The notes: generated by a model not told the origin, from the letters alone. A DNA stretch of 64,000 nucleotides from CAVSNH01 sp963729275 (GCA_963729275.1 CAVSNH010000014.1:124001-188000), one strand, 5' to 3'; shown: positions 42,967 through 52,357, counted from the first letter of the stretch. Program-made: numbers and translations.

Positions 42967-43823
42967 GGTTGCCCGGTCGGGCCCGTTCTCCAATCGGGAT
43001 GGAGGCCGCGCTCGAGTGCCAGCTTCTGCCCCCGTACCGTCTGACCGTTCTCCAGCTCGCCGGCGTGCTCGGCCACCCAGACAATGGCGGCGGCCGGGAC
43101 ACTCGGTGGCGCCCCGCGGTAGTGGCCGGTCAGCCCGAGGGCGGCGGCGTTGACGAGCTGCCGCTCGGTCTCGACGTAGCCCGGGTCAAGGTTGAACGCC
43201 GCGATACCCCGCTCCCCGAGCTCCACGGCGAGGAGGGGGGCGATGCGGTGGAAGGCCGCCTTCGACGCCGCGTAGCCGAGCCCCCAGCCACCCTGGCCGA
43301 CCGGAGCAGGTGGGTCGTTGGTGGCCACGTGCGAGGTCACGCCGATGATCACCCCGGCCCCCCGTTCGAGCATGCCGGGCACTACGGCACGCACGAGGAC
43401 GAAGGGGGCCACAACATTGGCATCCAGCTTGGCGTCCATCTGCTCGTCGGTGAGCTCGAGGATGGGCACCATGCTCCCCGGGCCGGTGTCGACGGCGTTG
43501 TTCACCAGCAGGTCGATACCGCCCCAGTGTCCAAGCGCCTGGTCCACCACCCGGCGGAGGGCGGCGCGGTCGTGAAGGTCGGCGACAAGCTCGAGGGTCG
43601 TTCGCCCGGCGGCGCGAACGGCCTCACCCGTCTCCTCGAGGCTGCCCGGCAGATGCCGGCCGGCTCCCGTGTCCGAGTCGTCGCGCCCCTCCCCCGGGCG
43701 CTGCGTGCGACCGCAGACGGCCACGTCCCACCCGGCATTGGCCAGGGCGATGGCCGTCGCCTTTCCGATGCCACGGGTGGCACCGGTGACGAGCGCCCGC
43801 CGAGCCTCCCCTTCCGTCGCCAT
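42963..43823 (-). CDS. Short-chain dehydrogenase/reductase
   Basis: SDR of 286 residues with VTGATRGIGKATA, CGRTQR at the cofactor-specificity site (Arg, NADP preference likely), NNAVD, a Ser in GVTSHVA and YxxxK as GYAASKAA. It has an insertion between residues 40 and 58 (RPGEGRDDSDTG). It is coupled to the following SDR gene by a 4-nt overlap. Confidence 0.85.
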   Translation of the reverse strand: MATEGEARRALVTGATRGIGKATAIALANAGWDVAVCGRTQRPGEGRDDSDTGAGRHLPGSLEETGEAVRAAGRTTLELVADLHDRAALRRVVDQALGHWGGIDLLVNNAVDTGPGSMVPILELTDEQMDAKLDANVVAPFVLVRAVVPGMLERGAGVIIGVTSHVATNDPPAPVGQGGWGLGYAASKAAFHRIAPLLAVELGERGIAAFNLDPGYVETERQLVNAAALGLTGHYRGAPPSVPAAAIVWVAEHAGELENGQTVRGQKLALERGLHPDWRTGPTGQP

Positions 43824-43917
43824 CGAACGCTGTTTAGCAGAGGGTGTCGGGCCATGGATCGGGCCGAGGGCTCGACGACCGGGCGCCGACAGGCGGCAGG
43901 ACGGTCGAGACGATGTC

Positions 43918-46134
43918 TCAGATCGTGACCGTCAACCGGCGCGCGTCGGGGTCGCCGACGTAACGGGCCACCTCGATGTCGACCTCCCCGCCCGGCATAA
44001 CCCACCGGTGGGCGTCCGGGTCCCAACGGGCCAGTCGGTCCGGCCGGGCCTGCACCTCAAAGGACAGCCGCACACCGGCGGGCACCTCCACACGGGTGAA
44101 CCCGACCAGCCGTCGCCGCCCATCCCCCTCGGGGAGACGGGCGTAGACCTGCACGACGTCCGATCCGTCCCGGTCCCCGGTGTTGGTGAGTGTCCCGGCC
44201 ACGACGACGGCCCCGTCCTCGATCCGAGCGGTGACGTCCACGACCGCGAAGGTGGTGTAGCCCAACCCGTACCCAAAGGGATAAGCCGGACGGTGACCGG
44301 CCCGCTCAAGGTGCCACCAACCGTGCCAGCGGTCGTAGACCGCACTGTCGGCCTCGGCCGAGAACCCGGGAAGGTGTGACTCGTCGACCGGGATGCTGAA
44401 CGGCAACCGGCCGCCGGGTTCGACACGACCCAAGAGGACGTCGGCCAGCCCACCGCCGGCGTCGACACCTCCGTACCAGGCGTGCACGATGGCCGGGACG
44501 GTCATGTCCCATTCGGAACAAAGGATGGCGCTGCCCCCTTGGAGGACGACGACCGTGCGGCGGTTGGCCGCGGCAACGGCCCGGGTCAGGGCAACGTCGG
44601 CCGGCGAGAGCCGGAGGCTCGTTCGGTCGCCACCGGAGACGAAGGTGACTTTCGAGGGGCGTTGGGCCACGTGATCGGGCACGGTGATGGGCGCAAGGTC
44701 GGCCATCTCGGCCTGCCACTGCTCGACGAGGGCGGGGTCATCGGACGAGGGGAAGAGCCCAGACAAGTCGACACCGGCGTCGCCGATGTACTCGCCCTCG
44801 TCCTCGTAGGTGTCGCCGACGACCACGACGGCCACGTCGACGTTGGCCGCGGCGTGGCCGGCGGCGGCCGCGTCAGCGCCTGTCTCGTCGACCACGGTGA
44901 GGCCGTCGACCGCCCCTTCCAGCCCAGCCAGCACGGTCACGCAATCGAGAGCCCACACGTCGCTCGAGCCTGCGTCACCCAGGTTCACTGTGTCGGCCAG
45001 CGCCCCGAAGACGCCCACCCGGGACTCTGAGGTGGGGTCGAGAGGTAGGACCGGCCGGCCGTCGACCGGTTCGTTGCGCAAGAGCACGACCGACTGCGAG
45101 GCGACTCGGCGGGCCAGGCGACGGTGCGCCATCTCTTGGTCGCCGGCACGAGAGTCCGCTCCGACCGAGGTGTCGTCGCCGACGACCTCTGCGAATCGCA
45201 AGAGCGTGGCCACCAGGTGAGTGGCCGCCTCCTCGACCTGCAACCATGACACCTCGCCATCCTCGAGGGCGGAGGTGAGGTCGCGGGCCCGCACCATCTG
45301 GTACGGCATCTCGACGTCGAGCCCGCCGTTCACCGAGCCGGCCGCCGTCCGCAGTCCGTAGATCCAGTCGCTGATGATGACTCCGTCGAAGCCCCACTCC
45401 CGGCGGACGATGTCGACGAGCAGTGGCCGGTTTTCGGCGCAGTAGGCCCCGTTCACCGAGTTGTAGGCAGTCATGATGGCGGCGACGCCCTCGTCCACGA
45501 TGCGCCGGAACTGCGACAGGTAGACCTCACGGAGGGCCACCTCGTCGACGGTGATGTCCACACGGAACCGTGCGTTCTCCATCGAATTGCAGGCCAGGTG
45601 CTTCACGCAGGCCATGGCGTGGCGTTGGATGCCCCGAGTAAGTGCCGCGCCCATCTCGCCCACGTGGCAGGGATCCTCCCCGTAGGTCTCCTGGGCACGC
45701 CCCCACGCCGGGTGGCGAAGCAGGTTCACGCACACGCCGCCGTAGAGGTTGGCCCCCACTTGGCGGAGCTCACGGCCAATGGCTTCCCCGACCTGTTCCT
45801 CGAGGTCCGGGTCCCATGTCGCCCCTCGGGCCATCGACACCGGGAAGCAGGTCGCATTGCCGATCACTACGCCCCGGGGTCCGTCGCTGAAGGCCAGGCC
45901 CGGCAGTCCGACCCGGAGAATCCGGCCGGCCCGGAAGACAGCCCGGTGGTAACCGCCCTCGGTCAGGAAGACGAGGCCGGCCCAACAGGGAGTGTCACCG
46001 TCGAGACACCAGAGCCTCTCCGCGGGCGTGAAGCCTGCCACCAGTCGGCGGGCAGCCTCGTTGGGGTCGATACCGGCCGTCACGGCCGCCACCGCGTCGT
46101 CGAAGGTGTCGAGAACGTCCTGGGTCGCTGTCAC
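43918..46134 (-). CDS. Glycoside hydrolase family 3 (beta-glucosidase-like)
   Basis: A 738-residue GH3 enzyme without a signal peptide, so intracellular. The N-terminal barrel holds the substrate/nucleophile segment GFDGVIISDWIYG (Asp nucleophile) and the KHLACNSMENAR stretch. The second alpha/beta domain carries VVVLQGGSAI and WYGGVDAGGGLADVLLG. A C-terminal fibronectin-III-like domain (about 640-730) completes it. The preferred sugar cannot be read from sequence. No sugar transporter or regulator is adjacent. Confidence 0.92.
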   Translation of the reverse strand: MTATQDVLDTFDDAVAAVTAGIDPNEAARRLVAGFTPAERLWCLDGDTPCWAGLVFLTEGGYHRAVFRAGRILRVGLPGLAFSDGPRGVVIGNATCFPVSMARGATWDPDLEEQVGEAIGRELRQVGANLYGGVCVNLLRHPAWGRAQETYGEDPCHVGEMGAALTRGIQRHAMACVKHLACNSMENARFRVDITVDEVALREVYLSQFRRIVDEGVAAIMTAYNSVNGAYCAENRPLLVDIVRREWGFDGVIISDWIYGLRTAAGSVNGGLDVEMPYQMVRARDLTSALEDGEVSWLQVEEAATHLVATLLRFAEVVGDDTSVGADSRAGDQEMAHRRLARRVASQSVVLLRNEPVDGRPVLPLDPTSESRVGVFGALADTVNLGDAGSSDVWALDCVTVLAGLEGAVDGLTVVDETGADAAAAGHAAANVDVAVVVVGDTYEDEGEYIGDAGVDLSGLFPSSDDPALVEQWQAEMADLAPITVPDHVAQRPSKVTFVSGGDRTSLRLSPADVALTRAVAAANRRTVVVLQGGSAILCSEWDMTVPAIVHAWYGGVDAGGGLADVLLGRVEPGGRLPFSIPVDESHLPGFSAEADSAVYDRWHGWWHLERAGHRPAYPFGYGLGYTTFAVVDVTARIEDGAVVVAGTLTNTGDRDGSDVVQVYARLPEGDGRRRLVGFTRVEVPAGVRLSFEVQARPDRLARWDPDAHRWVMPGGEVDIEVARYVGDPDARRLTVTI

Positions 46135-46251
46135 GCCACGAGCATGCCACCCGATGCCGACGGCGACCGGAGTCGTCGCCTGCGGTCCGGCGGCGGCAGA
46201 CCGGTCGGCGGCGGGCCGGTCGGCGGCGGTGGCGGGCCGGTCACCGCCGGA

Positions 46252-47412
46252 TCAGGACGGCGGACCGACCACGGTGACGAGGGTGCCGATGGGAGTGAGC
46301 GGCCACACTTGGGCAGCATCGGCAATGGGCATCTCCACGCACCCGTTGCTCTGGGGCCATCCGTAGGTGGCGCGTACGAACCCGTGGAGGGCGTCGCCCC
46401 CGTTGAAGTAGCTGGCCCAGGGCACGTCAGGGTCGTCGTAGTGGCTGCCGTCCGGGTTGGTGCCCACCATGCGCGAGGCGGTGACGTGCTCGAACACGGG
46501 ATAGGTCCCGTCCGTCGTATCGGCCCCCGGCGCGCCGGTGTTGACGGGGACGTTCGAGAGCACCGCCGCCCCGTTGCTGTACACGTTGAGCGCCTCGGGC
46601 AGCTGCTTGGAGACGAACGCGTAGTCGTAGGGGTTGGTGTCTGCCTTTCCCTGGGCCAGGTCGGCGAGCAGCGTGCCCCACACCTCCTGGCCGGCGACGC
46701 CGTCCACGGCCAGCCCGTTCTCGTTCTCGAAGGTCATGACCGCGCCCTTGGTGATCACGTTCTCGAATCCTTCGGTCCACAGCGAGGTGAGGCTGGCCGG
46801 GAGAGTCGTCCAACGCCAGGCGAAGGTGCCGGCCTGCGGGAGAAGTACCCCTGCCGGGGCCGGCGCCGGCCCGCTCGGGGTGAAGGACAAGGGCAGGTAG
46901 CCGAGCTCGGCGAGCAGCTGCTGCAGCCGCTCCGTGCTGGCCTGCGCCACCGTGAACGTCACGACGTCGGGTGCAACCAGTACGGCGCCGTTGGCCGTGC
47001 GCGGGCCGGCGGCTCCGGCGGGGACGGTGAGCGTCTCGGTCGCAGTCGGGATGAACGGTGCCGCGGCCTCGAAGGTCAGGGTCCTCGGTTGCGACCGCAC
47101 CCACGAGCCGGCCACCGGCGGGTTCCAGGTCGGCATGCCCAGGCCGGCCACGACCGGCGCCGAGAAGCGAAGCGAGACCGACTGGTCGGAGGGCACGTCA
47201 CTCGCACCTGCGGTGGGCGTGGCCGACATCACGGTGAGCGCGGCGGGCGCATGCGGCGGTTTCCCGCTATTGGTCGCCCGGCTTGGATGCCGGCTTGATC
47301 CAAGCGCGTAGGCCCCGTAACCGACGCCGGCGACGACCGCGATGGCGACGACGGCGATCGCCATCCGCAGACGTCGCCTCGGCGGTGGTTTGAGGATCTG
47401 GTACTCGACCAT
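46252..47412 (-). CDS. L,D-transpeptidase with Ig-like domains
   Basis: Wall cross-linking enzyme of 386 residues. A basic N-terminus and one membrane helix (about 18-40) anchor it. An Ig-like domain (SATPTAGASDVPSDQSVSLRF onward) and a second small domain with a LLAELGYLP segment follow. The YkuD domain ends in HGFVRATYGWPQSNGCVEMP, with the catalytic Cys. Actinobacterial Ldt enzymes with Ig-like domains share this layout. The start at 47412 is uncertain: a GAGGAGC site lies about 14 bases upstream, and longer versions are possible. Confidence 0.85.
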   Translation of the reverse strand: MVEYQILKPPPRRRLRMAIAVVAIAVVAGVGYGAYALGSSRHPSRATNSGKPPHAPAALTVMSATPTAGASDVPSDQSVSLRFSAPVVAGLGMPTWNPPVAGSWVRSQPRTLTFEAAAPFIPTATETLTVPAGAAGPRTANGAVLVAPDVVTFTVAQASTERLQQLLAELGYLPLSFTPSGPAPAPAGVLLPQAGTFAWRWTTLPASLTSLWTEGFENVITKGAVMTFENENGLAVDGVAGQEVWGTLLADLAQGKADTNPYDYAFVSKQLPEALNVYSNGAAVLSNVPVNTGAPGADTTDGTYPVFEHVTASRMVGTNPDGSHYDDPDVPWASYFNGGDALHGFVRATYGWPQSNGCVEMPIADAAQVWPLTPIGTLVTVVGPPS

Positions 47413-47480
47413 GTGCGAAGAAGCGCTCCTCGTCCCCCGTCCCGTCACCCGTCGCCTGGCCAAGGGCCGGCAGCCGACGG

Positions 47481-47526
47481 CCGTGGGCCATGGCGGTGGG
47501 CCGTGGGCCATGGCGGTGGGCCGTGG
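47481..47526. repeat. 20-bp tandem repeat, 2.3 copies
   Basis: CCGTGGGCCATGGCGGTGGG occurs at 47481 and 47501, with the first six bases again at 47521. It lies in the 249-bp spacer between the L,D-transpeptidase start and the hydrolase stop. No gene is seen in that spacer. Confidence 0.9.
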
Positions 47527-47661
47527 CTCTGTGGGCCGTCGGCGTCGGCCGAACGAGTTCGAGAGTACCGAGGCCCGGAGGTGCAGCGCTCGCGCCTCCC
47601 CCCTCCTTGTGCGCCTCGTCTTCCTCCGTGGGCTGCGTTGTGATGACCGATGTCGAGTCGA

Positions 47662-48522
47662 TCACAGACCAGCCCAAAACGAACGGAGCGCCTCGATGAG
47701 GGCGTCCGGCCGTTCCTCCGGGAAGAAGAGGTGGCCCCCGTCGACCTCTACCACCTTGTCCGCACCGGGAAGGAGGTCGCGCAGCCAGTAGGCCCAGCTG
47801 AGATCGAAGAACAGGTCATCGGTCCCCCACACGATGAGGGCCGGTACCGGCATGCTGGCGAGGTCGGACTCGGCCATCAGCAGCTCATCGGGGCGCAAAG
47901 CGAGGATCAGGTCCTCGAACCGGCGCGCCCGTTCGGGCGTGCCGAGCACGGGCTCGAGAAATGCAGCAACGAGATCGAGGTCGAGGCGCGACACGTCCTC
48001 ATAGCCGGAGCCGAAGACGACCTCGCGGGCAGTGACCGGGTCGGCCAGCAGGGAAGGAGCGCTGGCCGAGATAGCTCCGGTGGCGGCCAGATCGACAGTG
48101 GGCTTGAAAGCTGCAGGCGGAACGTTGTCGTGTGCATCGCAATTGGTGAGACACAGCGACCGGATCCGTTCGGGGTGGCGGGCCGCGAATACCTGCGCCA
48201 CTGCGCCGCCGGTGTCGTGGCCGACGAGGTCAACTCGATCGATACCCTCGGCGAGGCAAAGCGCCTCGATGACGTCGGCCAGCTGGCCCACGCCGAGATG
48301 AGATGCCGGTTCCGCCGGCGTGTGTCCGTGTAGAGGCAGGTCGATAGCCACGCATCGTCGGCGGTCGCTCAGGGCCGACAGTTGCTGGTGCCAGAGCAGG
48401 GCGTTGGTGGCGATGCCGTGGACGAAGAGGGCCACCGGGCCCTCCCCCATGTCCAGGGCGCTGATCGGGCCGACCGAAGTGGTGACCGTTCGCCGCTGGG
48501 CCTCGAGATCCGAGTGGTGCAT
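47662..48522 (-). CDS. Alpha/beta hydrolase with Asp nucleophile
   Basis: A 286-residue alpha/beta hydrolase. The nucleophile elbow is VGHDTGGAVAQ, so the nucleophile is Asp, as in dehalogenases and epoxide hydrolases rather than Ser esterases. The HG motif is FVHGIATN. The acid is probably the Asp of VWGTDDLFF and the base the His of DGGHLFFPEE. The start at 48522 follows AGGAGG. It is divergent from a TetR gene, and its promoter overlaps a tandem palindrome, so it is probably induced by a small hydrophobic molecule. Confidence 0.85.
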   Translation of the reverse strand: MHHSDLEAQRRTVTTSVGPISALDMGEGPVALFVHGIATNALLWHQQLSALSDRRRCVAIDLPLHGHTPAEPASHLGVGQLADVIEALCLAEGIDRVDLVGHDTGGAVAQVFAARHPERIRSLCLTNCDAHDNVPPAAFKPTVDLAATGAISASAPSLLADPVTAREVVFGSGYEDVSRLDLDLVAAFLEPVLGTPERARRFEDLILALRPDELLMAESDLASMPVPALIVWGTDDLFFDLSWAYWLRDLLPGADKVVEVDGGHLFFPEERPDALIEALRSFWAGL

Positions 48523-48573
48523 CGAGCCTCCTCGCCGTGGTTTCAATTTTTTTTCCTGCGGCCACTGTGATAA

Positions 48574-48616
48574 ACAAACCGGTAGTCGGTTTGTAACAAA
48601 CCGATAGTCGGTTTGT
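48574..48616. promoter_or_regulatory. Two tandem 21-bp palindromes, probable TetR operators
   Basis: ACAAACCG-GTAGT-CGGTTTGT (48574-48594) and ACAAACCG-ATAGT-CGGTTTGT (48596-48616) have identical 8-bp arms, and their centres are 22 bp apart, two helical turns. They lie between the divergent hydrolase and TetR genes. Operators of this form bind two TetR dimers in known cases. Confidence 0.88.
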
Positions 48617-48619
48617 CAA
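48591..48619 (-). promoter_or_regulatory. Promoter of the hydrolase gene overlapping the operator
   Basis: On the minus strand a perfect TTGACA (48614-48619) is followed after 17 bp by TTACAA (48591-48596). The downstream palindrome occupies the whole spacer and both edges, so repressor binding would block RNA polymerase. Transcription would start about 60 bp before the hydrolase ATG. Confidence 0.65.
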
Positions 48620-48627
48620 GGACGACG

Positions 48628-49257
48628 ATGCCGGAACGAAACAAGAACGTGCTGAGGGGCGCGGCGACGAGGGAGCACGTCGTCGAGGTCGCCACCGAGC
48701 TGTTCGCCGAGCGGGGTTACGAGGGCACTTCCATCGAGATGGTGCTCCACGAGTCAGGGCTCAGCCGGGGTGCCCTCTACCACCACTTCAAGGGGAAGGA
48801 GTCCCTCTTCGAGGCCGTGGTCGACGCTCTGGAGGAGGACGTGGGTGCCCGCACTCTCGAGGCCGCCGCAGGCGAGACCTCGGTAGAAGCGCTGCGGCGA
48901 GGTTGCGTCGCGTGGATCCGCATGGCGAGCGAACCCATCGTCCAGCGGATCCTCCTCCTCGATGCACCTGCCGTGCTCGGGTGGGAACGCTGGAGAGCCA
49001 TGGAAGAACGTCACGCGCTCGGCCTCATCAAGGCGGTCCTCTCTGAGGTCGCTGACGAGGGCGGGGTGCCCGCCGACCTGGTCGACGTCCTCGCCCACGT
49101 CCTGTTGGCCGGAGTCAACGAAATCGCCATCTTCATCGCTCGGGCCGATGATCCCGAAGCCGCGGTCGAATCAGGTACGGCCGCTGTCGATGAGATCGTG
49201 ACGCGTCTGTTGGCCGGCTCTTCGACGGGCACCACGCCGACCCCACGGACCACCTAA
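48628..49257 (+). CDS. TetR-family transcriptional regulator
   Basis: A 209-residue regulator. The N-terminal HTH is typical: TREHVVEVATELFAERGYEGTSIEMVLHESGLSRGALYHHFKGKESLFEAVVDA. The C-terminal ligand domain is mostly Ala/Leu/Val helices. ATG at 48628 follows AAGGA. It lies 12 bp past the second operator palindrome, so it is probably autoregulated as well as controlling the divergent hydrolase. Confidence 0.92.
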   Translation: MPERNKNVLRGAATREHVVEVATELFAERGYEGTSIEMVLHESGLSRGALYHHFKGKESLFEAVVDALEEDVGARTLEAAAGETSVEALRRGCVAWIRMASEPIVQRILLLDAPAVLGWERWRAMEERHALGLIKAVLSEVADEGGVPADLVDVLAHVLLAGVNEIAIFIARADDPEAAVESGTAAVDEIVTRLLAGSSTGTTPTPRTT

Positions 49258-49355
49258 CGCGGACATCACCCGACGCCGGCTGGCCTGCGAGTGGAGGCCA
49301 GAGCTCGGCGCAACTCGGGGTTGATGGCTGAGGCCGTCGAGTAGCGTCTCGGCCG

Positions 49356-50054
49356 GTGCGCTCACCGGGGGCCCTCATCGCGTCGGGACGCGACTCGGAC
49401 ATCTACGAATACGGGCCGGGATTGGTGCTGCGGCGGGCGCGCAATGGCCGCTCCCTCGAGACCGAAGCCCGCACCATGGACTATGTGCGGAGCCAGGGCT
49501 ACCCCGTCCCCTTCGTGGACGAGATCACAGAGGGCGGTACCGCCCTCGTGATGGAGCGGATCATCGGACCAGTGATGATGAAGACCCTCGCCCAACGGCC
49601 ATGGCGAATGGGAACCCAAGCGCGGCTGCTGGCCGGGCTGCACACGCGGCTGCACGAGATCGACGGGCCGGATTGGCTTGGGCCCGCTCCTGGCCCAGCC
49701 GGCGACAGACTGCTCCACCTCGACCTCCATCCGCTCAACGTGATGATGGCCGAGCGGGGACCGGTCGTCATCGACTGGCCCAACGCCCGGCGGGGTGACC
49801 CGGCCGTGGACGTGGCTCTCACCTGGGTCGTCCTCGAGAGTGGAGCCATCCCTGCCCCTGCGCCGCTCGCCGCGCTACTCGGCAGGTTCCGGTCATTGTT
49901 CGTCCGCACCTTCGTCGCCCAGTTCGACCGAGACGCCATCAGCGCCATGGTCCCGGCCATGGTGGAGTACAAGGTGCAAGACCCGCACATGAGCGACGTC
50001 GAATGTCAGGCCATGCGACGGCTGAGCGACGCAGTCTCTGACGGCCGGCGTTGA
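49356..50054 (+). CDS. Aminoglycoside-phosphotransferase-fold kinase
   Basis: A 232-residue kinase of the APH/choline-kinase superfamily. The N-lobe has ASGRDSDIYEYGPGLVLRRA and VMERIIGP at the hinge. The catalytic loop is HLDLHPLNVMM and the metal motif VIDWPNARRGDP. The substrate is unknown; antibiotic resistance should not be assumed. It starts at GTG. Confidence 0.8.
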   Translation: MRSPGALIASGRDSDIYEYGPGLVLRRARNGRSLETEARTMDYVRSQGYPVPFVDEITEGGTALVMERIIGPVMMKTLAQRPWRMGTQARLLAGLHTRLHEIDGPDWLGPAPGPAGDRLLHLDLHPLNVMMAERGPVVIDWPNARRGDPAVDVALTWVVLESGAIPAPAPLAALLGRFRSLFVRTFVAQFDRDAISAMVPAMVEYKVQDPHMSDVECQAMRRLSDAVSDGRR

Positions 50055-50085
50055 CCACCGGACGGGCGGTGGCCCACGAGCGAGC

Positions 50086-50568
50086 TCAGCGGTGAGCGGC
50101 CGCTCGCTCGAGCGCACGGGCGGCCGCCACCCGCGGGCCGTCCACCACCTCGATCCCCGTGTCCGCCTTCCCGTCGGGGTGGACGAGCGACCAGGTGCGG
50201 AGCCCGATCACCGGGACGCCTGACCGAAGGGCAAGGGCGATCTCGGACAGGGTGCCGTACTCACCGTCGATAGCGACCACGGCGCCGGCCGATCGGACGA
50301 CGATGGCGTTGCGCGCCTCCCCGAGCCCTGTGGGTATGACCACGTCGACCCACGGGTTCGCCGTTCCGGGATCCGTCTCCGGGAGCACCCCGACAGTGGT
50401 CCCGCCTGCCGACTTCGCACCACGGCAGGCAGCAGCCATCACCCCGTCGAGCCCACCACAGACGAGGACGGCGCCGGCCTTGGCCAGCTCGGCACCCACA
50501 ATTTCGGCCGCGGCCAGCGCCGCCGCCGAGCGATCCCCGCCGCCGATCACCGCGATCTGAACGGCCAT
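50086..50568 (-). CDS. LOG/TIGR00725-type nucleotide-binding protein
   Basis: A 160-residue Rossmann-like protein of the lysine-decarboxylase-like/DprA-like group. IAVIGGGDRSAAA is at the N-terminus, VCGGLDGVMAAACRGAKSAGG binds the nucleotide phosphate, and RNAIVVRSAGAVVAIDGEYGTLSEIALAL is the conserved acidic site. The PGGxGTxxE motif of true LOG cytokinin enzymes reads DGEYGTLSE here, so the activity is open. It converges on the kinase gene. Confidence 0.75.
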   Translation of the reverse strand: MAVQIAVIGGGDRSAAALAAAEIVGAELAKAGAVLVCGGLDGVMAAACRGAKSAGGTTVGVLPETDPGTANPWVDVVIPTGLGEARNAIVVRSAGAVVAIDGEYGTLSEIALALRSGVPVIGLRTWSLVHPDGKADTGIEVVDGPRVAAARALERAAAHR

Positions 50569-50700
50569 CGAGAAGGAGCGTAGGCCTGGGCCCGATGCGA
50601 AGAGGGACTTCGAGGGTCTTCGGAAGTCCGGCCCGACGAGCGGTCGGGCCTGTCGAGCGGTCCGGCAAGGCGCGGTCGACGCCCCGGTAGCGTCCCCTGT

Positions 50701-51000
50701 GTGGATCAGCCTCTGGCCTGTCGCCTCGACGCCGCCAGCGCCCGTGACCAGCTGAGCGAGTGGCGCAAGCTACTGGGCGACGAGGGTACGACCAACGAAC
50801 GCCTCACACCGCACGAACTGCTCGTGCACCTGGACCGTTCTGTTCTCGCTGACGTCGTGGACCTGGCTCAGCGGGAGAAGGCCTGCTGTCCCTTCTTCGA
50901 CTTCTCACTTCGGATCGATGCGGACGCGCTCTTCCTCCGGATCGCCGTGCCCCCCGAGGCTTCCGTCGTCCTCGATCGTTTCGTCGGCTCTACGACCTGA
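50701..51000 (+). CDS. Small conserved protein of unknown function
   Basis: A 99-residue soluble protein. Its centre, LADVVDLAQREKACCPFFDFSLRI, contains a vicinal Cys pair that could bind a metal. I recall similar small proteins in actinobacteria but cannot name a family. It starts at GTG and stands alone between two minus-strand genes. Confidence 0.6.
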   Translation: MDQPLACRLDAASARDQLSEWRKLLGDEGTTNERLTPHELLVHLDRSVLADVVDLAQREKACCPFFDFSLRIDADALFLRIAVPPEASVVLDRFVGSTT

Positions 51001-51067
51001 CCGGCCGGGTTCGACTCTCGCTCTCCCGATCCCAACCGCCGAAGGTCGATCGGGAGAGCGCTCCCCG

Positions 51068-52357
51068 CTAACTGGCCAGCAAGTCCTCCTTCACCGACGA
51101 CACCGCCGCCGGGACCGAGAGCGGGACGATGGGTGCCGGTTCTGCGGCAGTGGATTCGGCCGCATCGGGGCGGAGCAACCCGTAGGCCACCCGCCGGAGA
51201 TGGCGGACCGATTCGTAGGCCGCGTACCTCGGGCCCAACCACCGAAGGTACGGCCAGACGCCCTTGGCGAAGGGCAACACGCCGTACCCGTTGGCGCCGC
51301 CGATCTTCGAGCTCTCCAGTGCTGCCGGGAACACCATCAGCTCTGACCCAGCAGCCGCCCGGTGGTGCGGCTCGAGGGGTGCCGCTCCCTTCAGATAGCC
51401 GACGTAGGCCTCGCAGAAGTTGAGGGACGCCGAACGGAACGCCAGACACGACCCCCAGACACGCGGGTTGACGTCGTGCACCCAGTCTCGGCCCTCCGCG
51501 TCGCGGATGACGTTGACGTTGATCATGCCGTCGATCCCGAGCGTCCGGGCAACGAGCTCCCCGGTATGTTCGAGCGGCATGTCCTCGATGCATCGGATCA
51601 TGCTGGCCGGCCCATTGTCGCAGCGCCGGTCGAGGGTCTGGTAGGTCACATTGAGGAGCGCTCGGCCCTTCGAGATGACCCCGCTGAACTGCAACGGGTC
51701 CCCGTCGATGAAGCGCTCGAAGAAGTAGTCCTCGGTGCCTCCTTCGCCAGCCAGGATCTCGCGCAGTCCCTTCATGGTCCTGACGATGGACACCTCGGCA
51801 CCACCACTCCCGCGTCTCGGTTTGTGGACGACAGGCAGACCCAATACGTCAGCGACGTACTCGGCACTGGTGAGGTAGGCCGGCACCGTCTCGGGGGTGT
51901 GCACCCCCCTCCGGTGGAGGACATCCGACACGTACAGCTTGTCGACAGCGGCACGACGCCGCGCCCAGGTCGCCCGGTGCGGGCTGTCCGAGATCGCCGC
52001 CAGGGCGCCGAACGTCGCAACAGCCAGTGACTCGGTCACCTGGACGTCGATGATGGTCTCTCCCTCGAGGATCTCCGGCAGGCGCTCGAGCTCGTCGGCC
52101 GAACGCAGCCGCAGGGTGCGGTCGAAGCACAGTGCGCTGGCCGACCGGCTGACGGCCCCGGTGGTCACTCGGACCGTGCGAAACCCCGCCCGCCGAAGTC
52201 CCGATTCGAGCTGGAAGAAGCAGCCCCAATTCCGGTTGTCGACGAACAAGATCGTCGCCGGGCCCGGATGGGAGAGGCGAACGCTCTCACTCTCGTGGAC
52301 AGTGTTCACCGCTGGTGCCTCCGGCTCGTAGAGCTCGGGGTCCAGGGCCAGTGTCAT
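51068..52357 (-). CDS. ATP-grasp ligase
   Basis: A 429-residue ATP-grasp enzyme. The N-terminal pre-ATP domain starts ATILFVDNRNWGCFFQLESGLRRAGF. The ATP-binding lysine lies in VVHKPRRGSGGAEVSI, the FFERFIDGDPLQFSGV strand follows, and the metal site is VHDVNPRVWGS (Asp, Asn). The C-terminus has KGVWPYLRWLGPRYAAYESV and a Pro-rich tail. It overlaps the preceding small gene by 4 nt. Such ligases join a carboxylate to an amine or thiol; the substrates are unknown. A peptide- or polysaccharide-modifying role is possible. Confidence 0.82.
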   Translation of the reverse strand: MTLALDPELYEPEAPAVNTVHESESVRLSHPGPATILFVDNRNWGCFFQLESGLRRAGFRTVRVTTGAVSRSASALCFDRTLRLRSADELERLPEILEGETIIDVQVTESLAVATFGALAAISDSPHRATWARRRAAVDKLYVSDVLHRRGVHTPETVPAYLTSAEYVADVLGLPVVHKPRRGSGGAEVSIVRTMKGLREILAGEGGTEDYFFERFIDGDPLQFSGVISKGRALLNVTYQTLDRRCDNGPASMIRCIEDMPLEHTGELVARTLGIDGMINVNVIRDAEGRDWVHDVNPRVWGSCLAFRSASLNFCEAYVGYLKGAAPLEPHHRAAAGSELMVFPAALESSKIGGANGYGVLPFAKGVWPYLRWLGPRYAAYESVRHLRRVAYGLLRPDAAESTAAEPAPIVPLSVPAAVSSVKEDLLAS

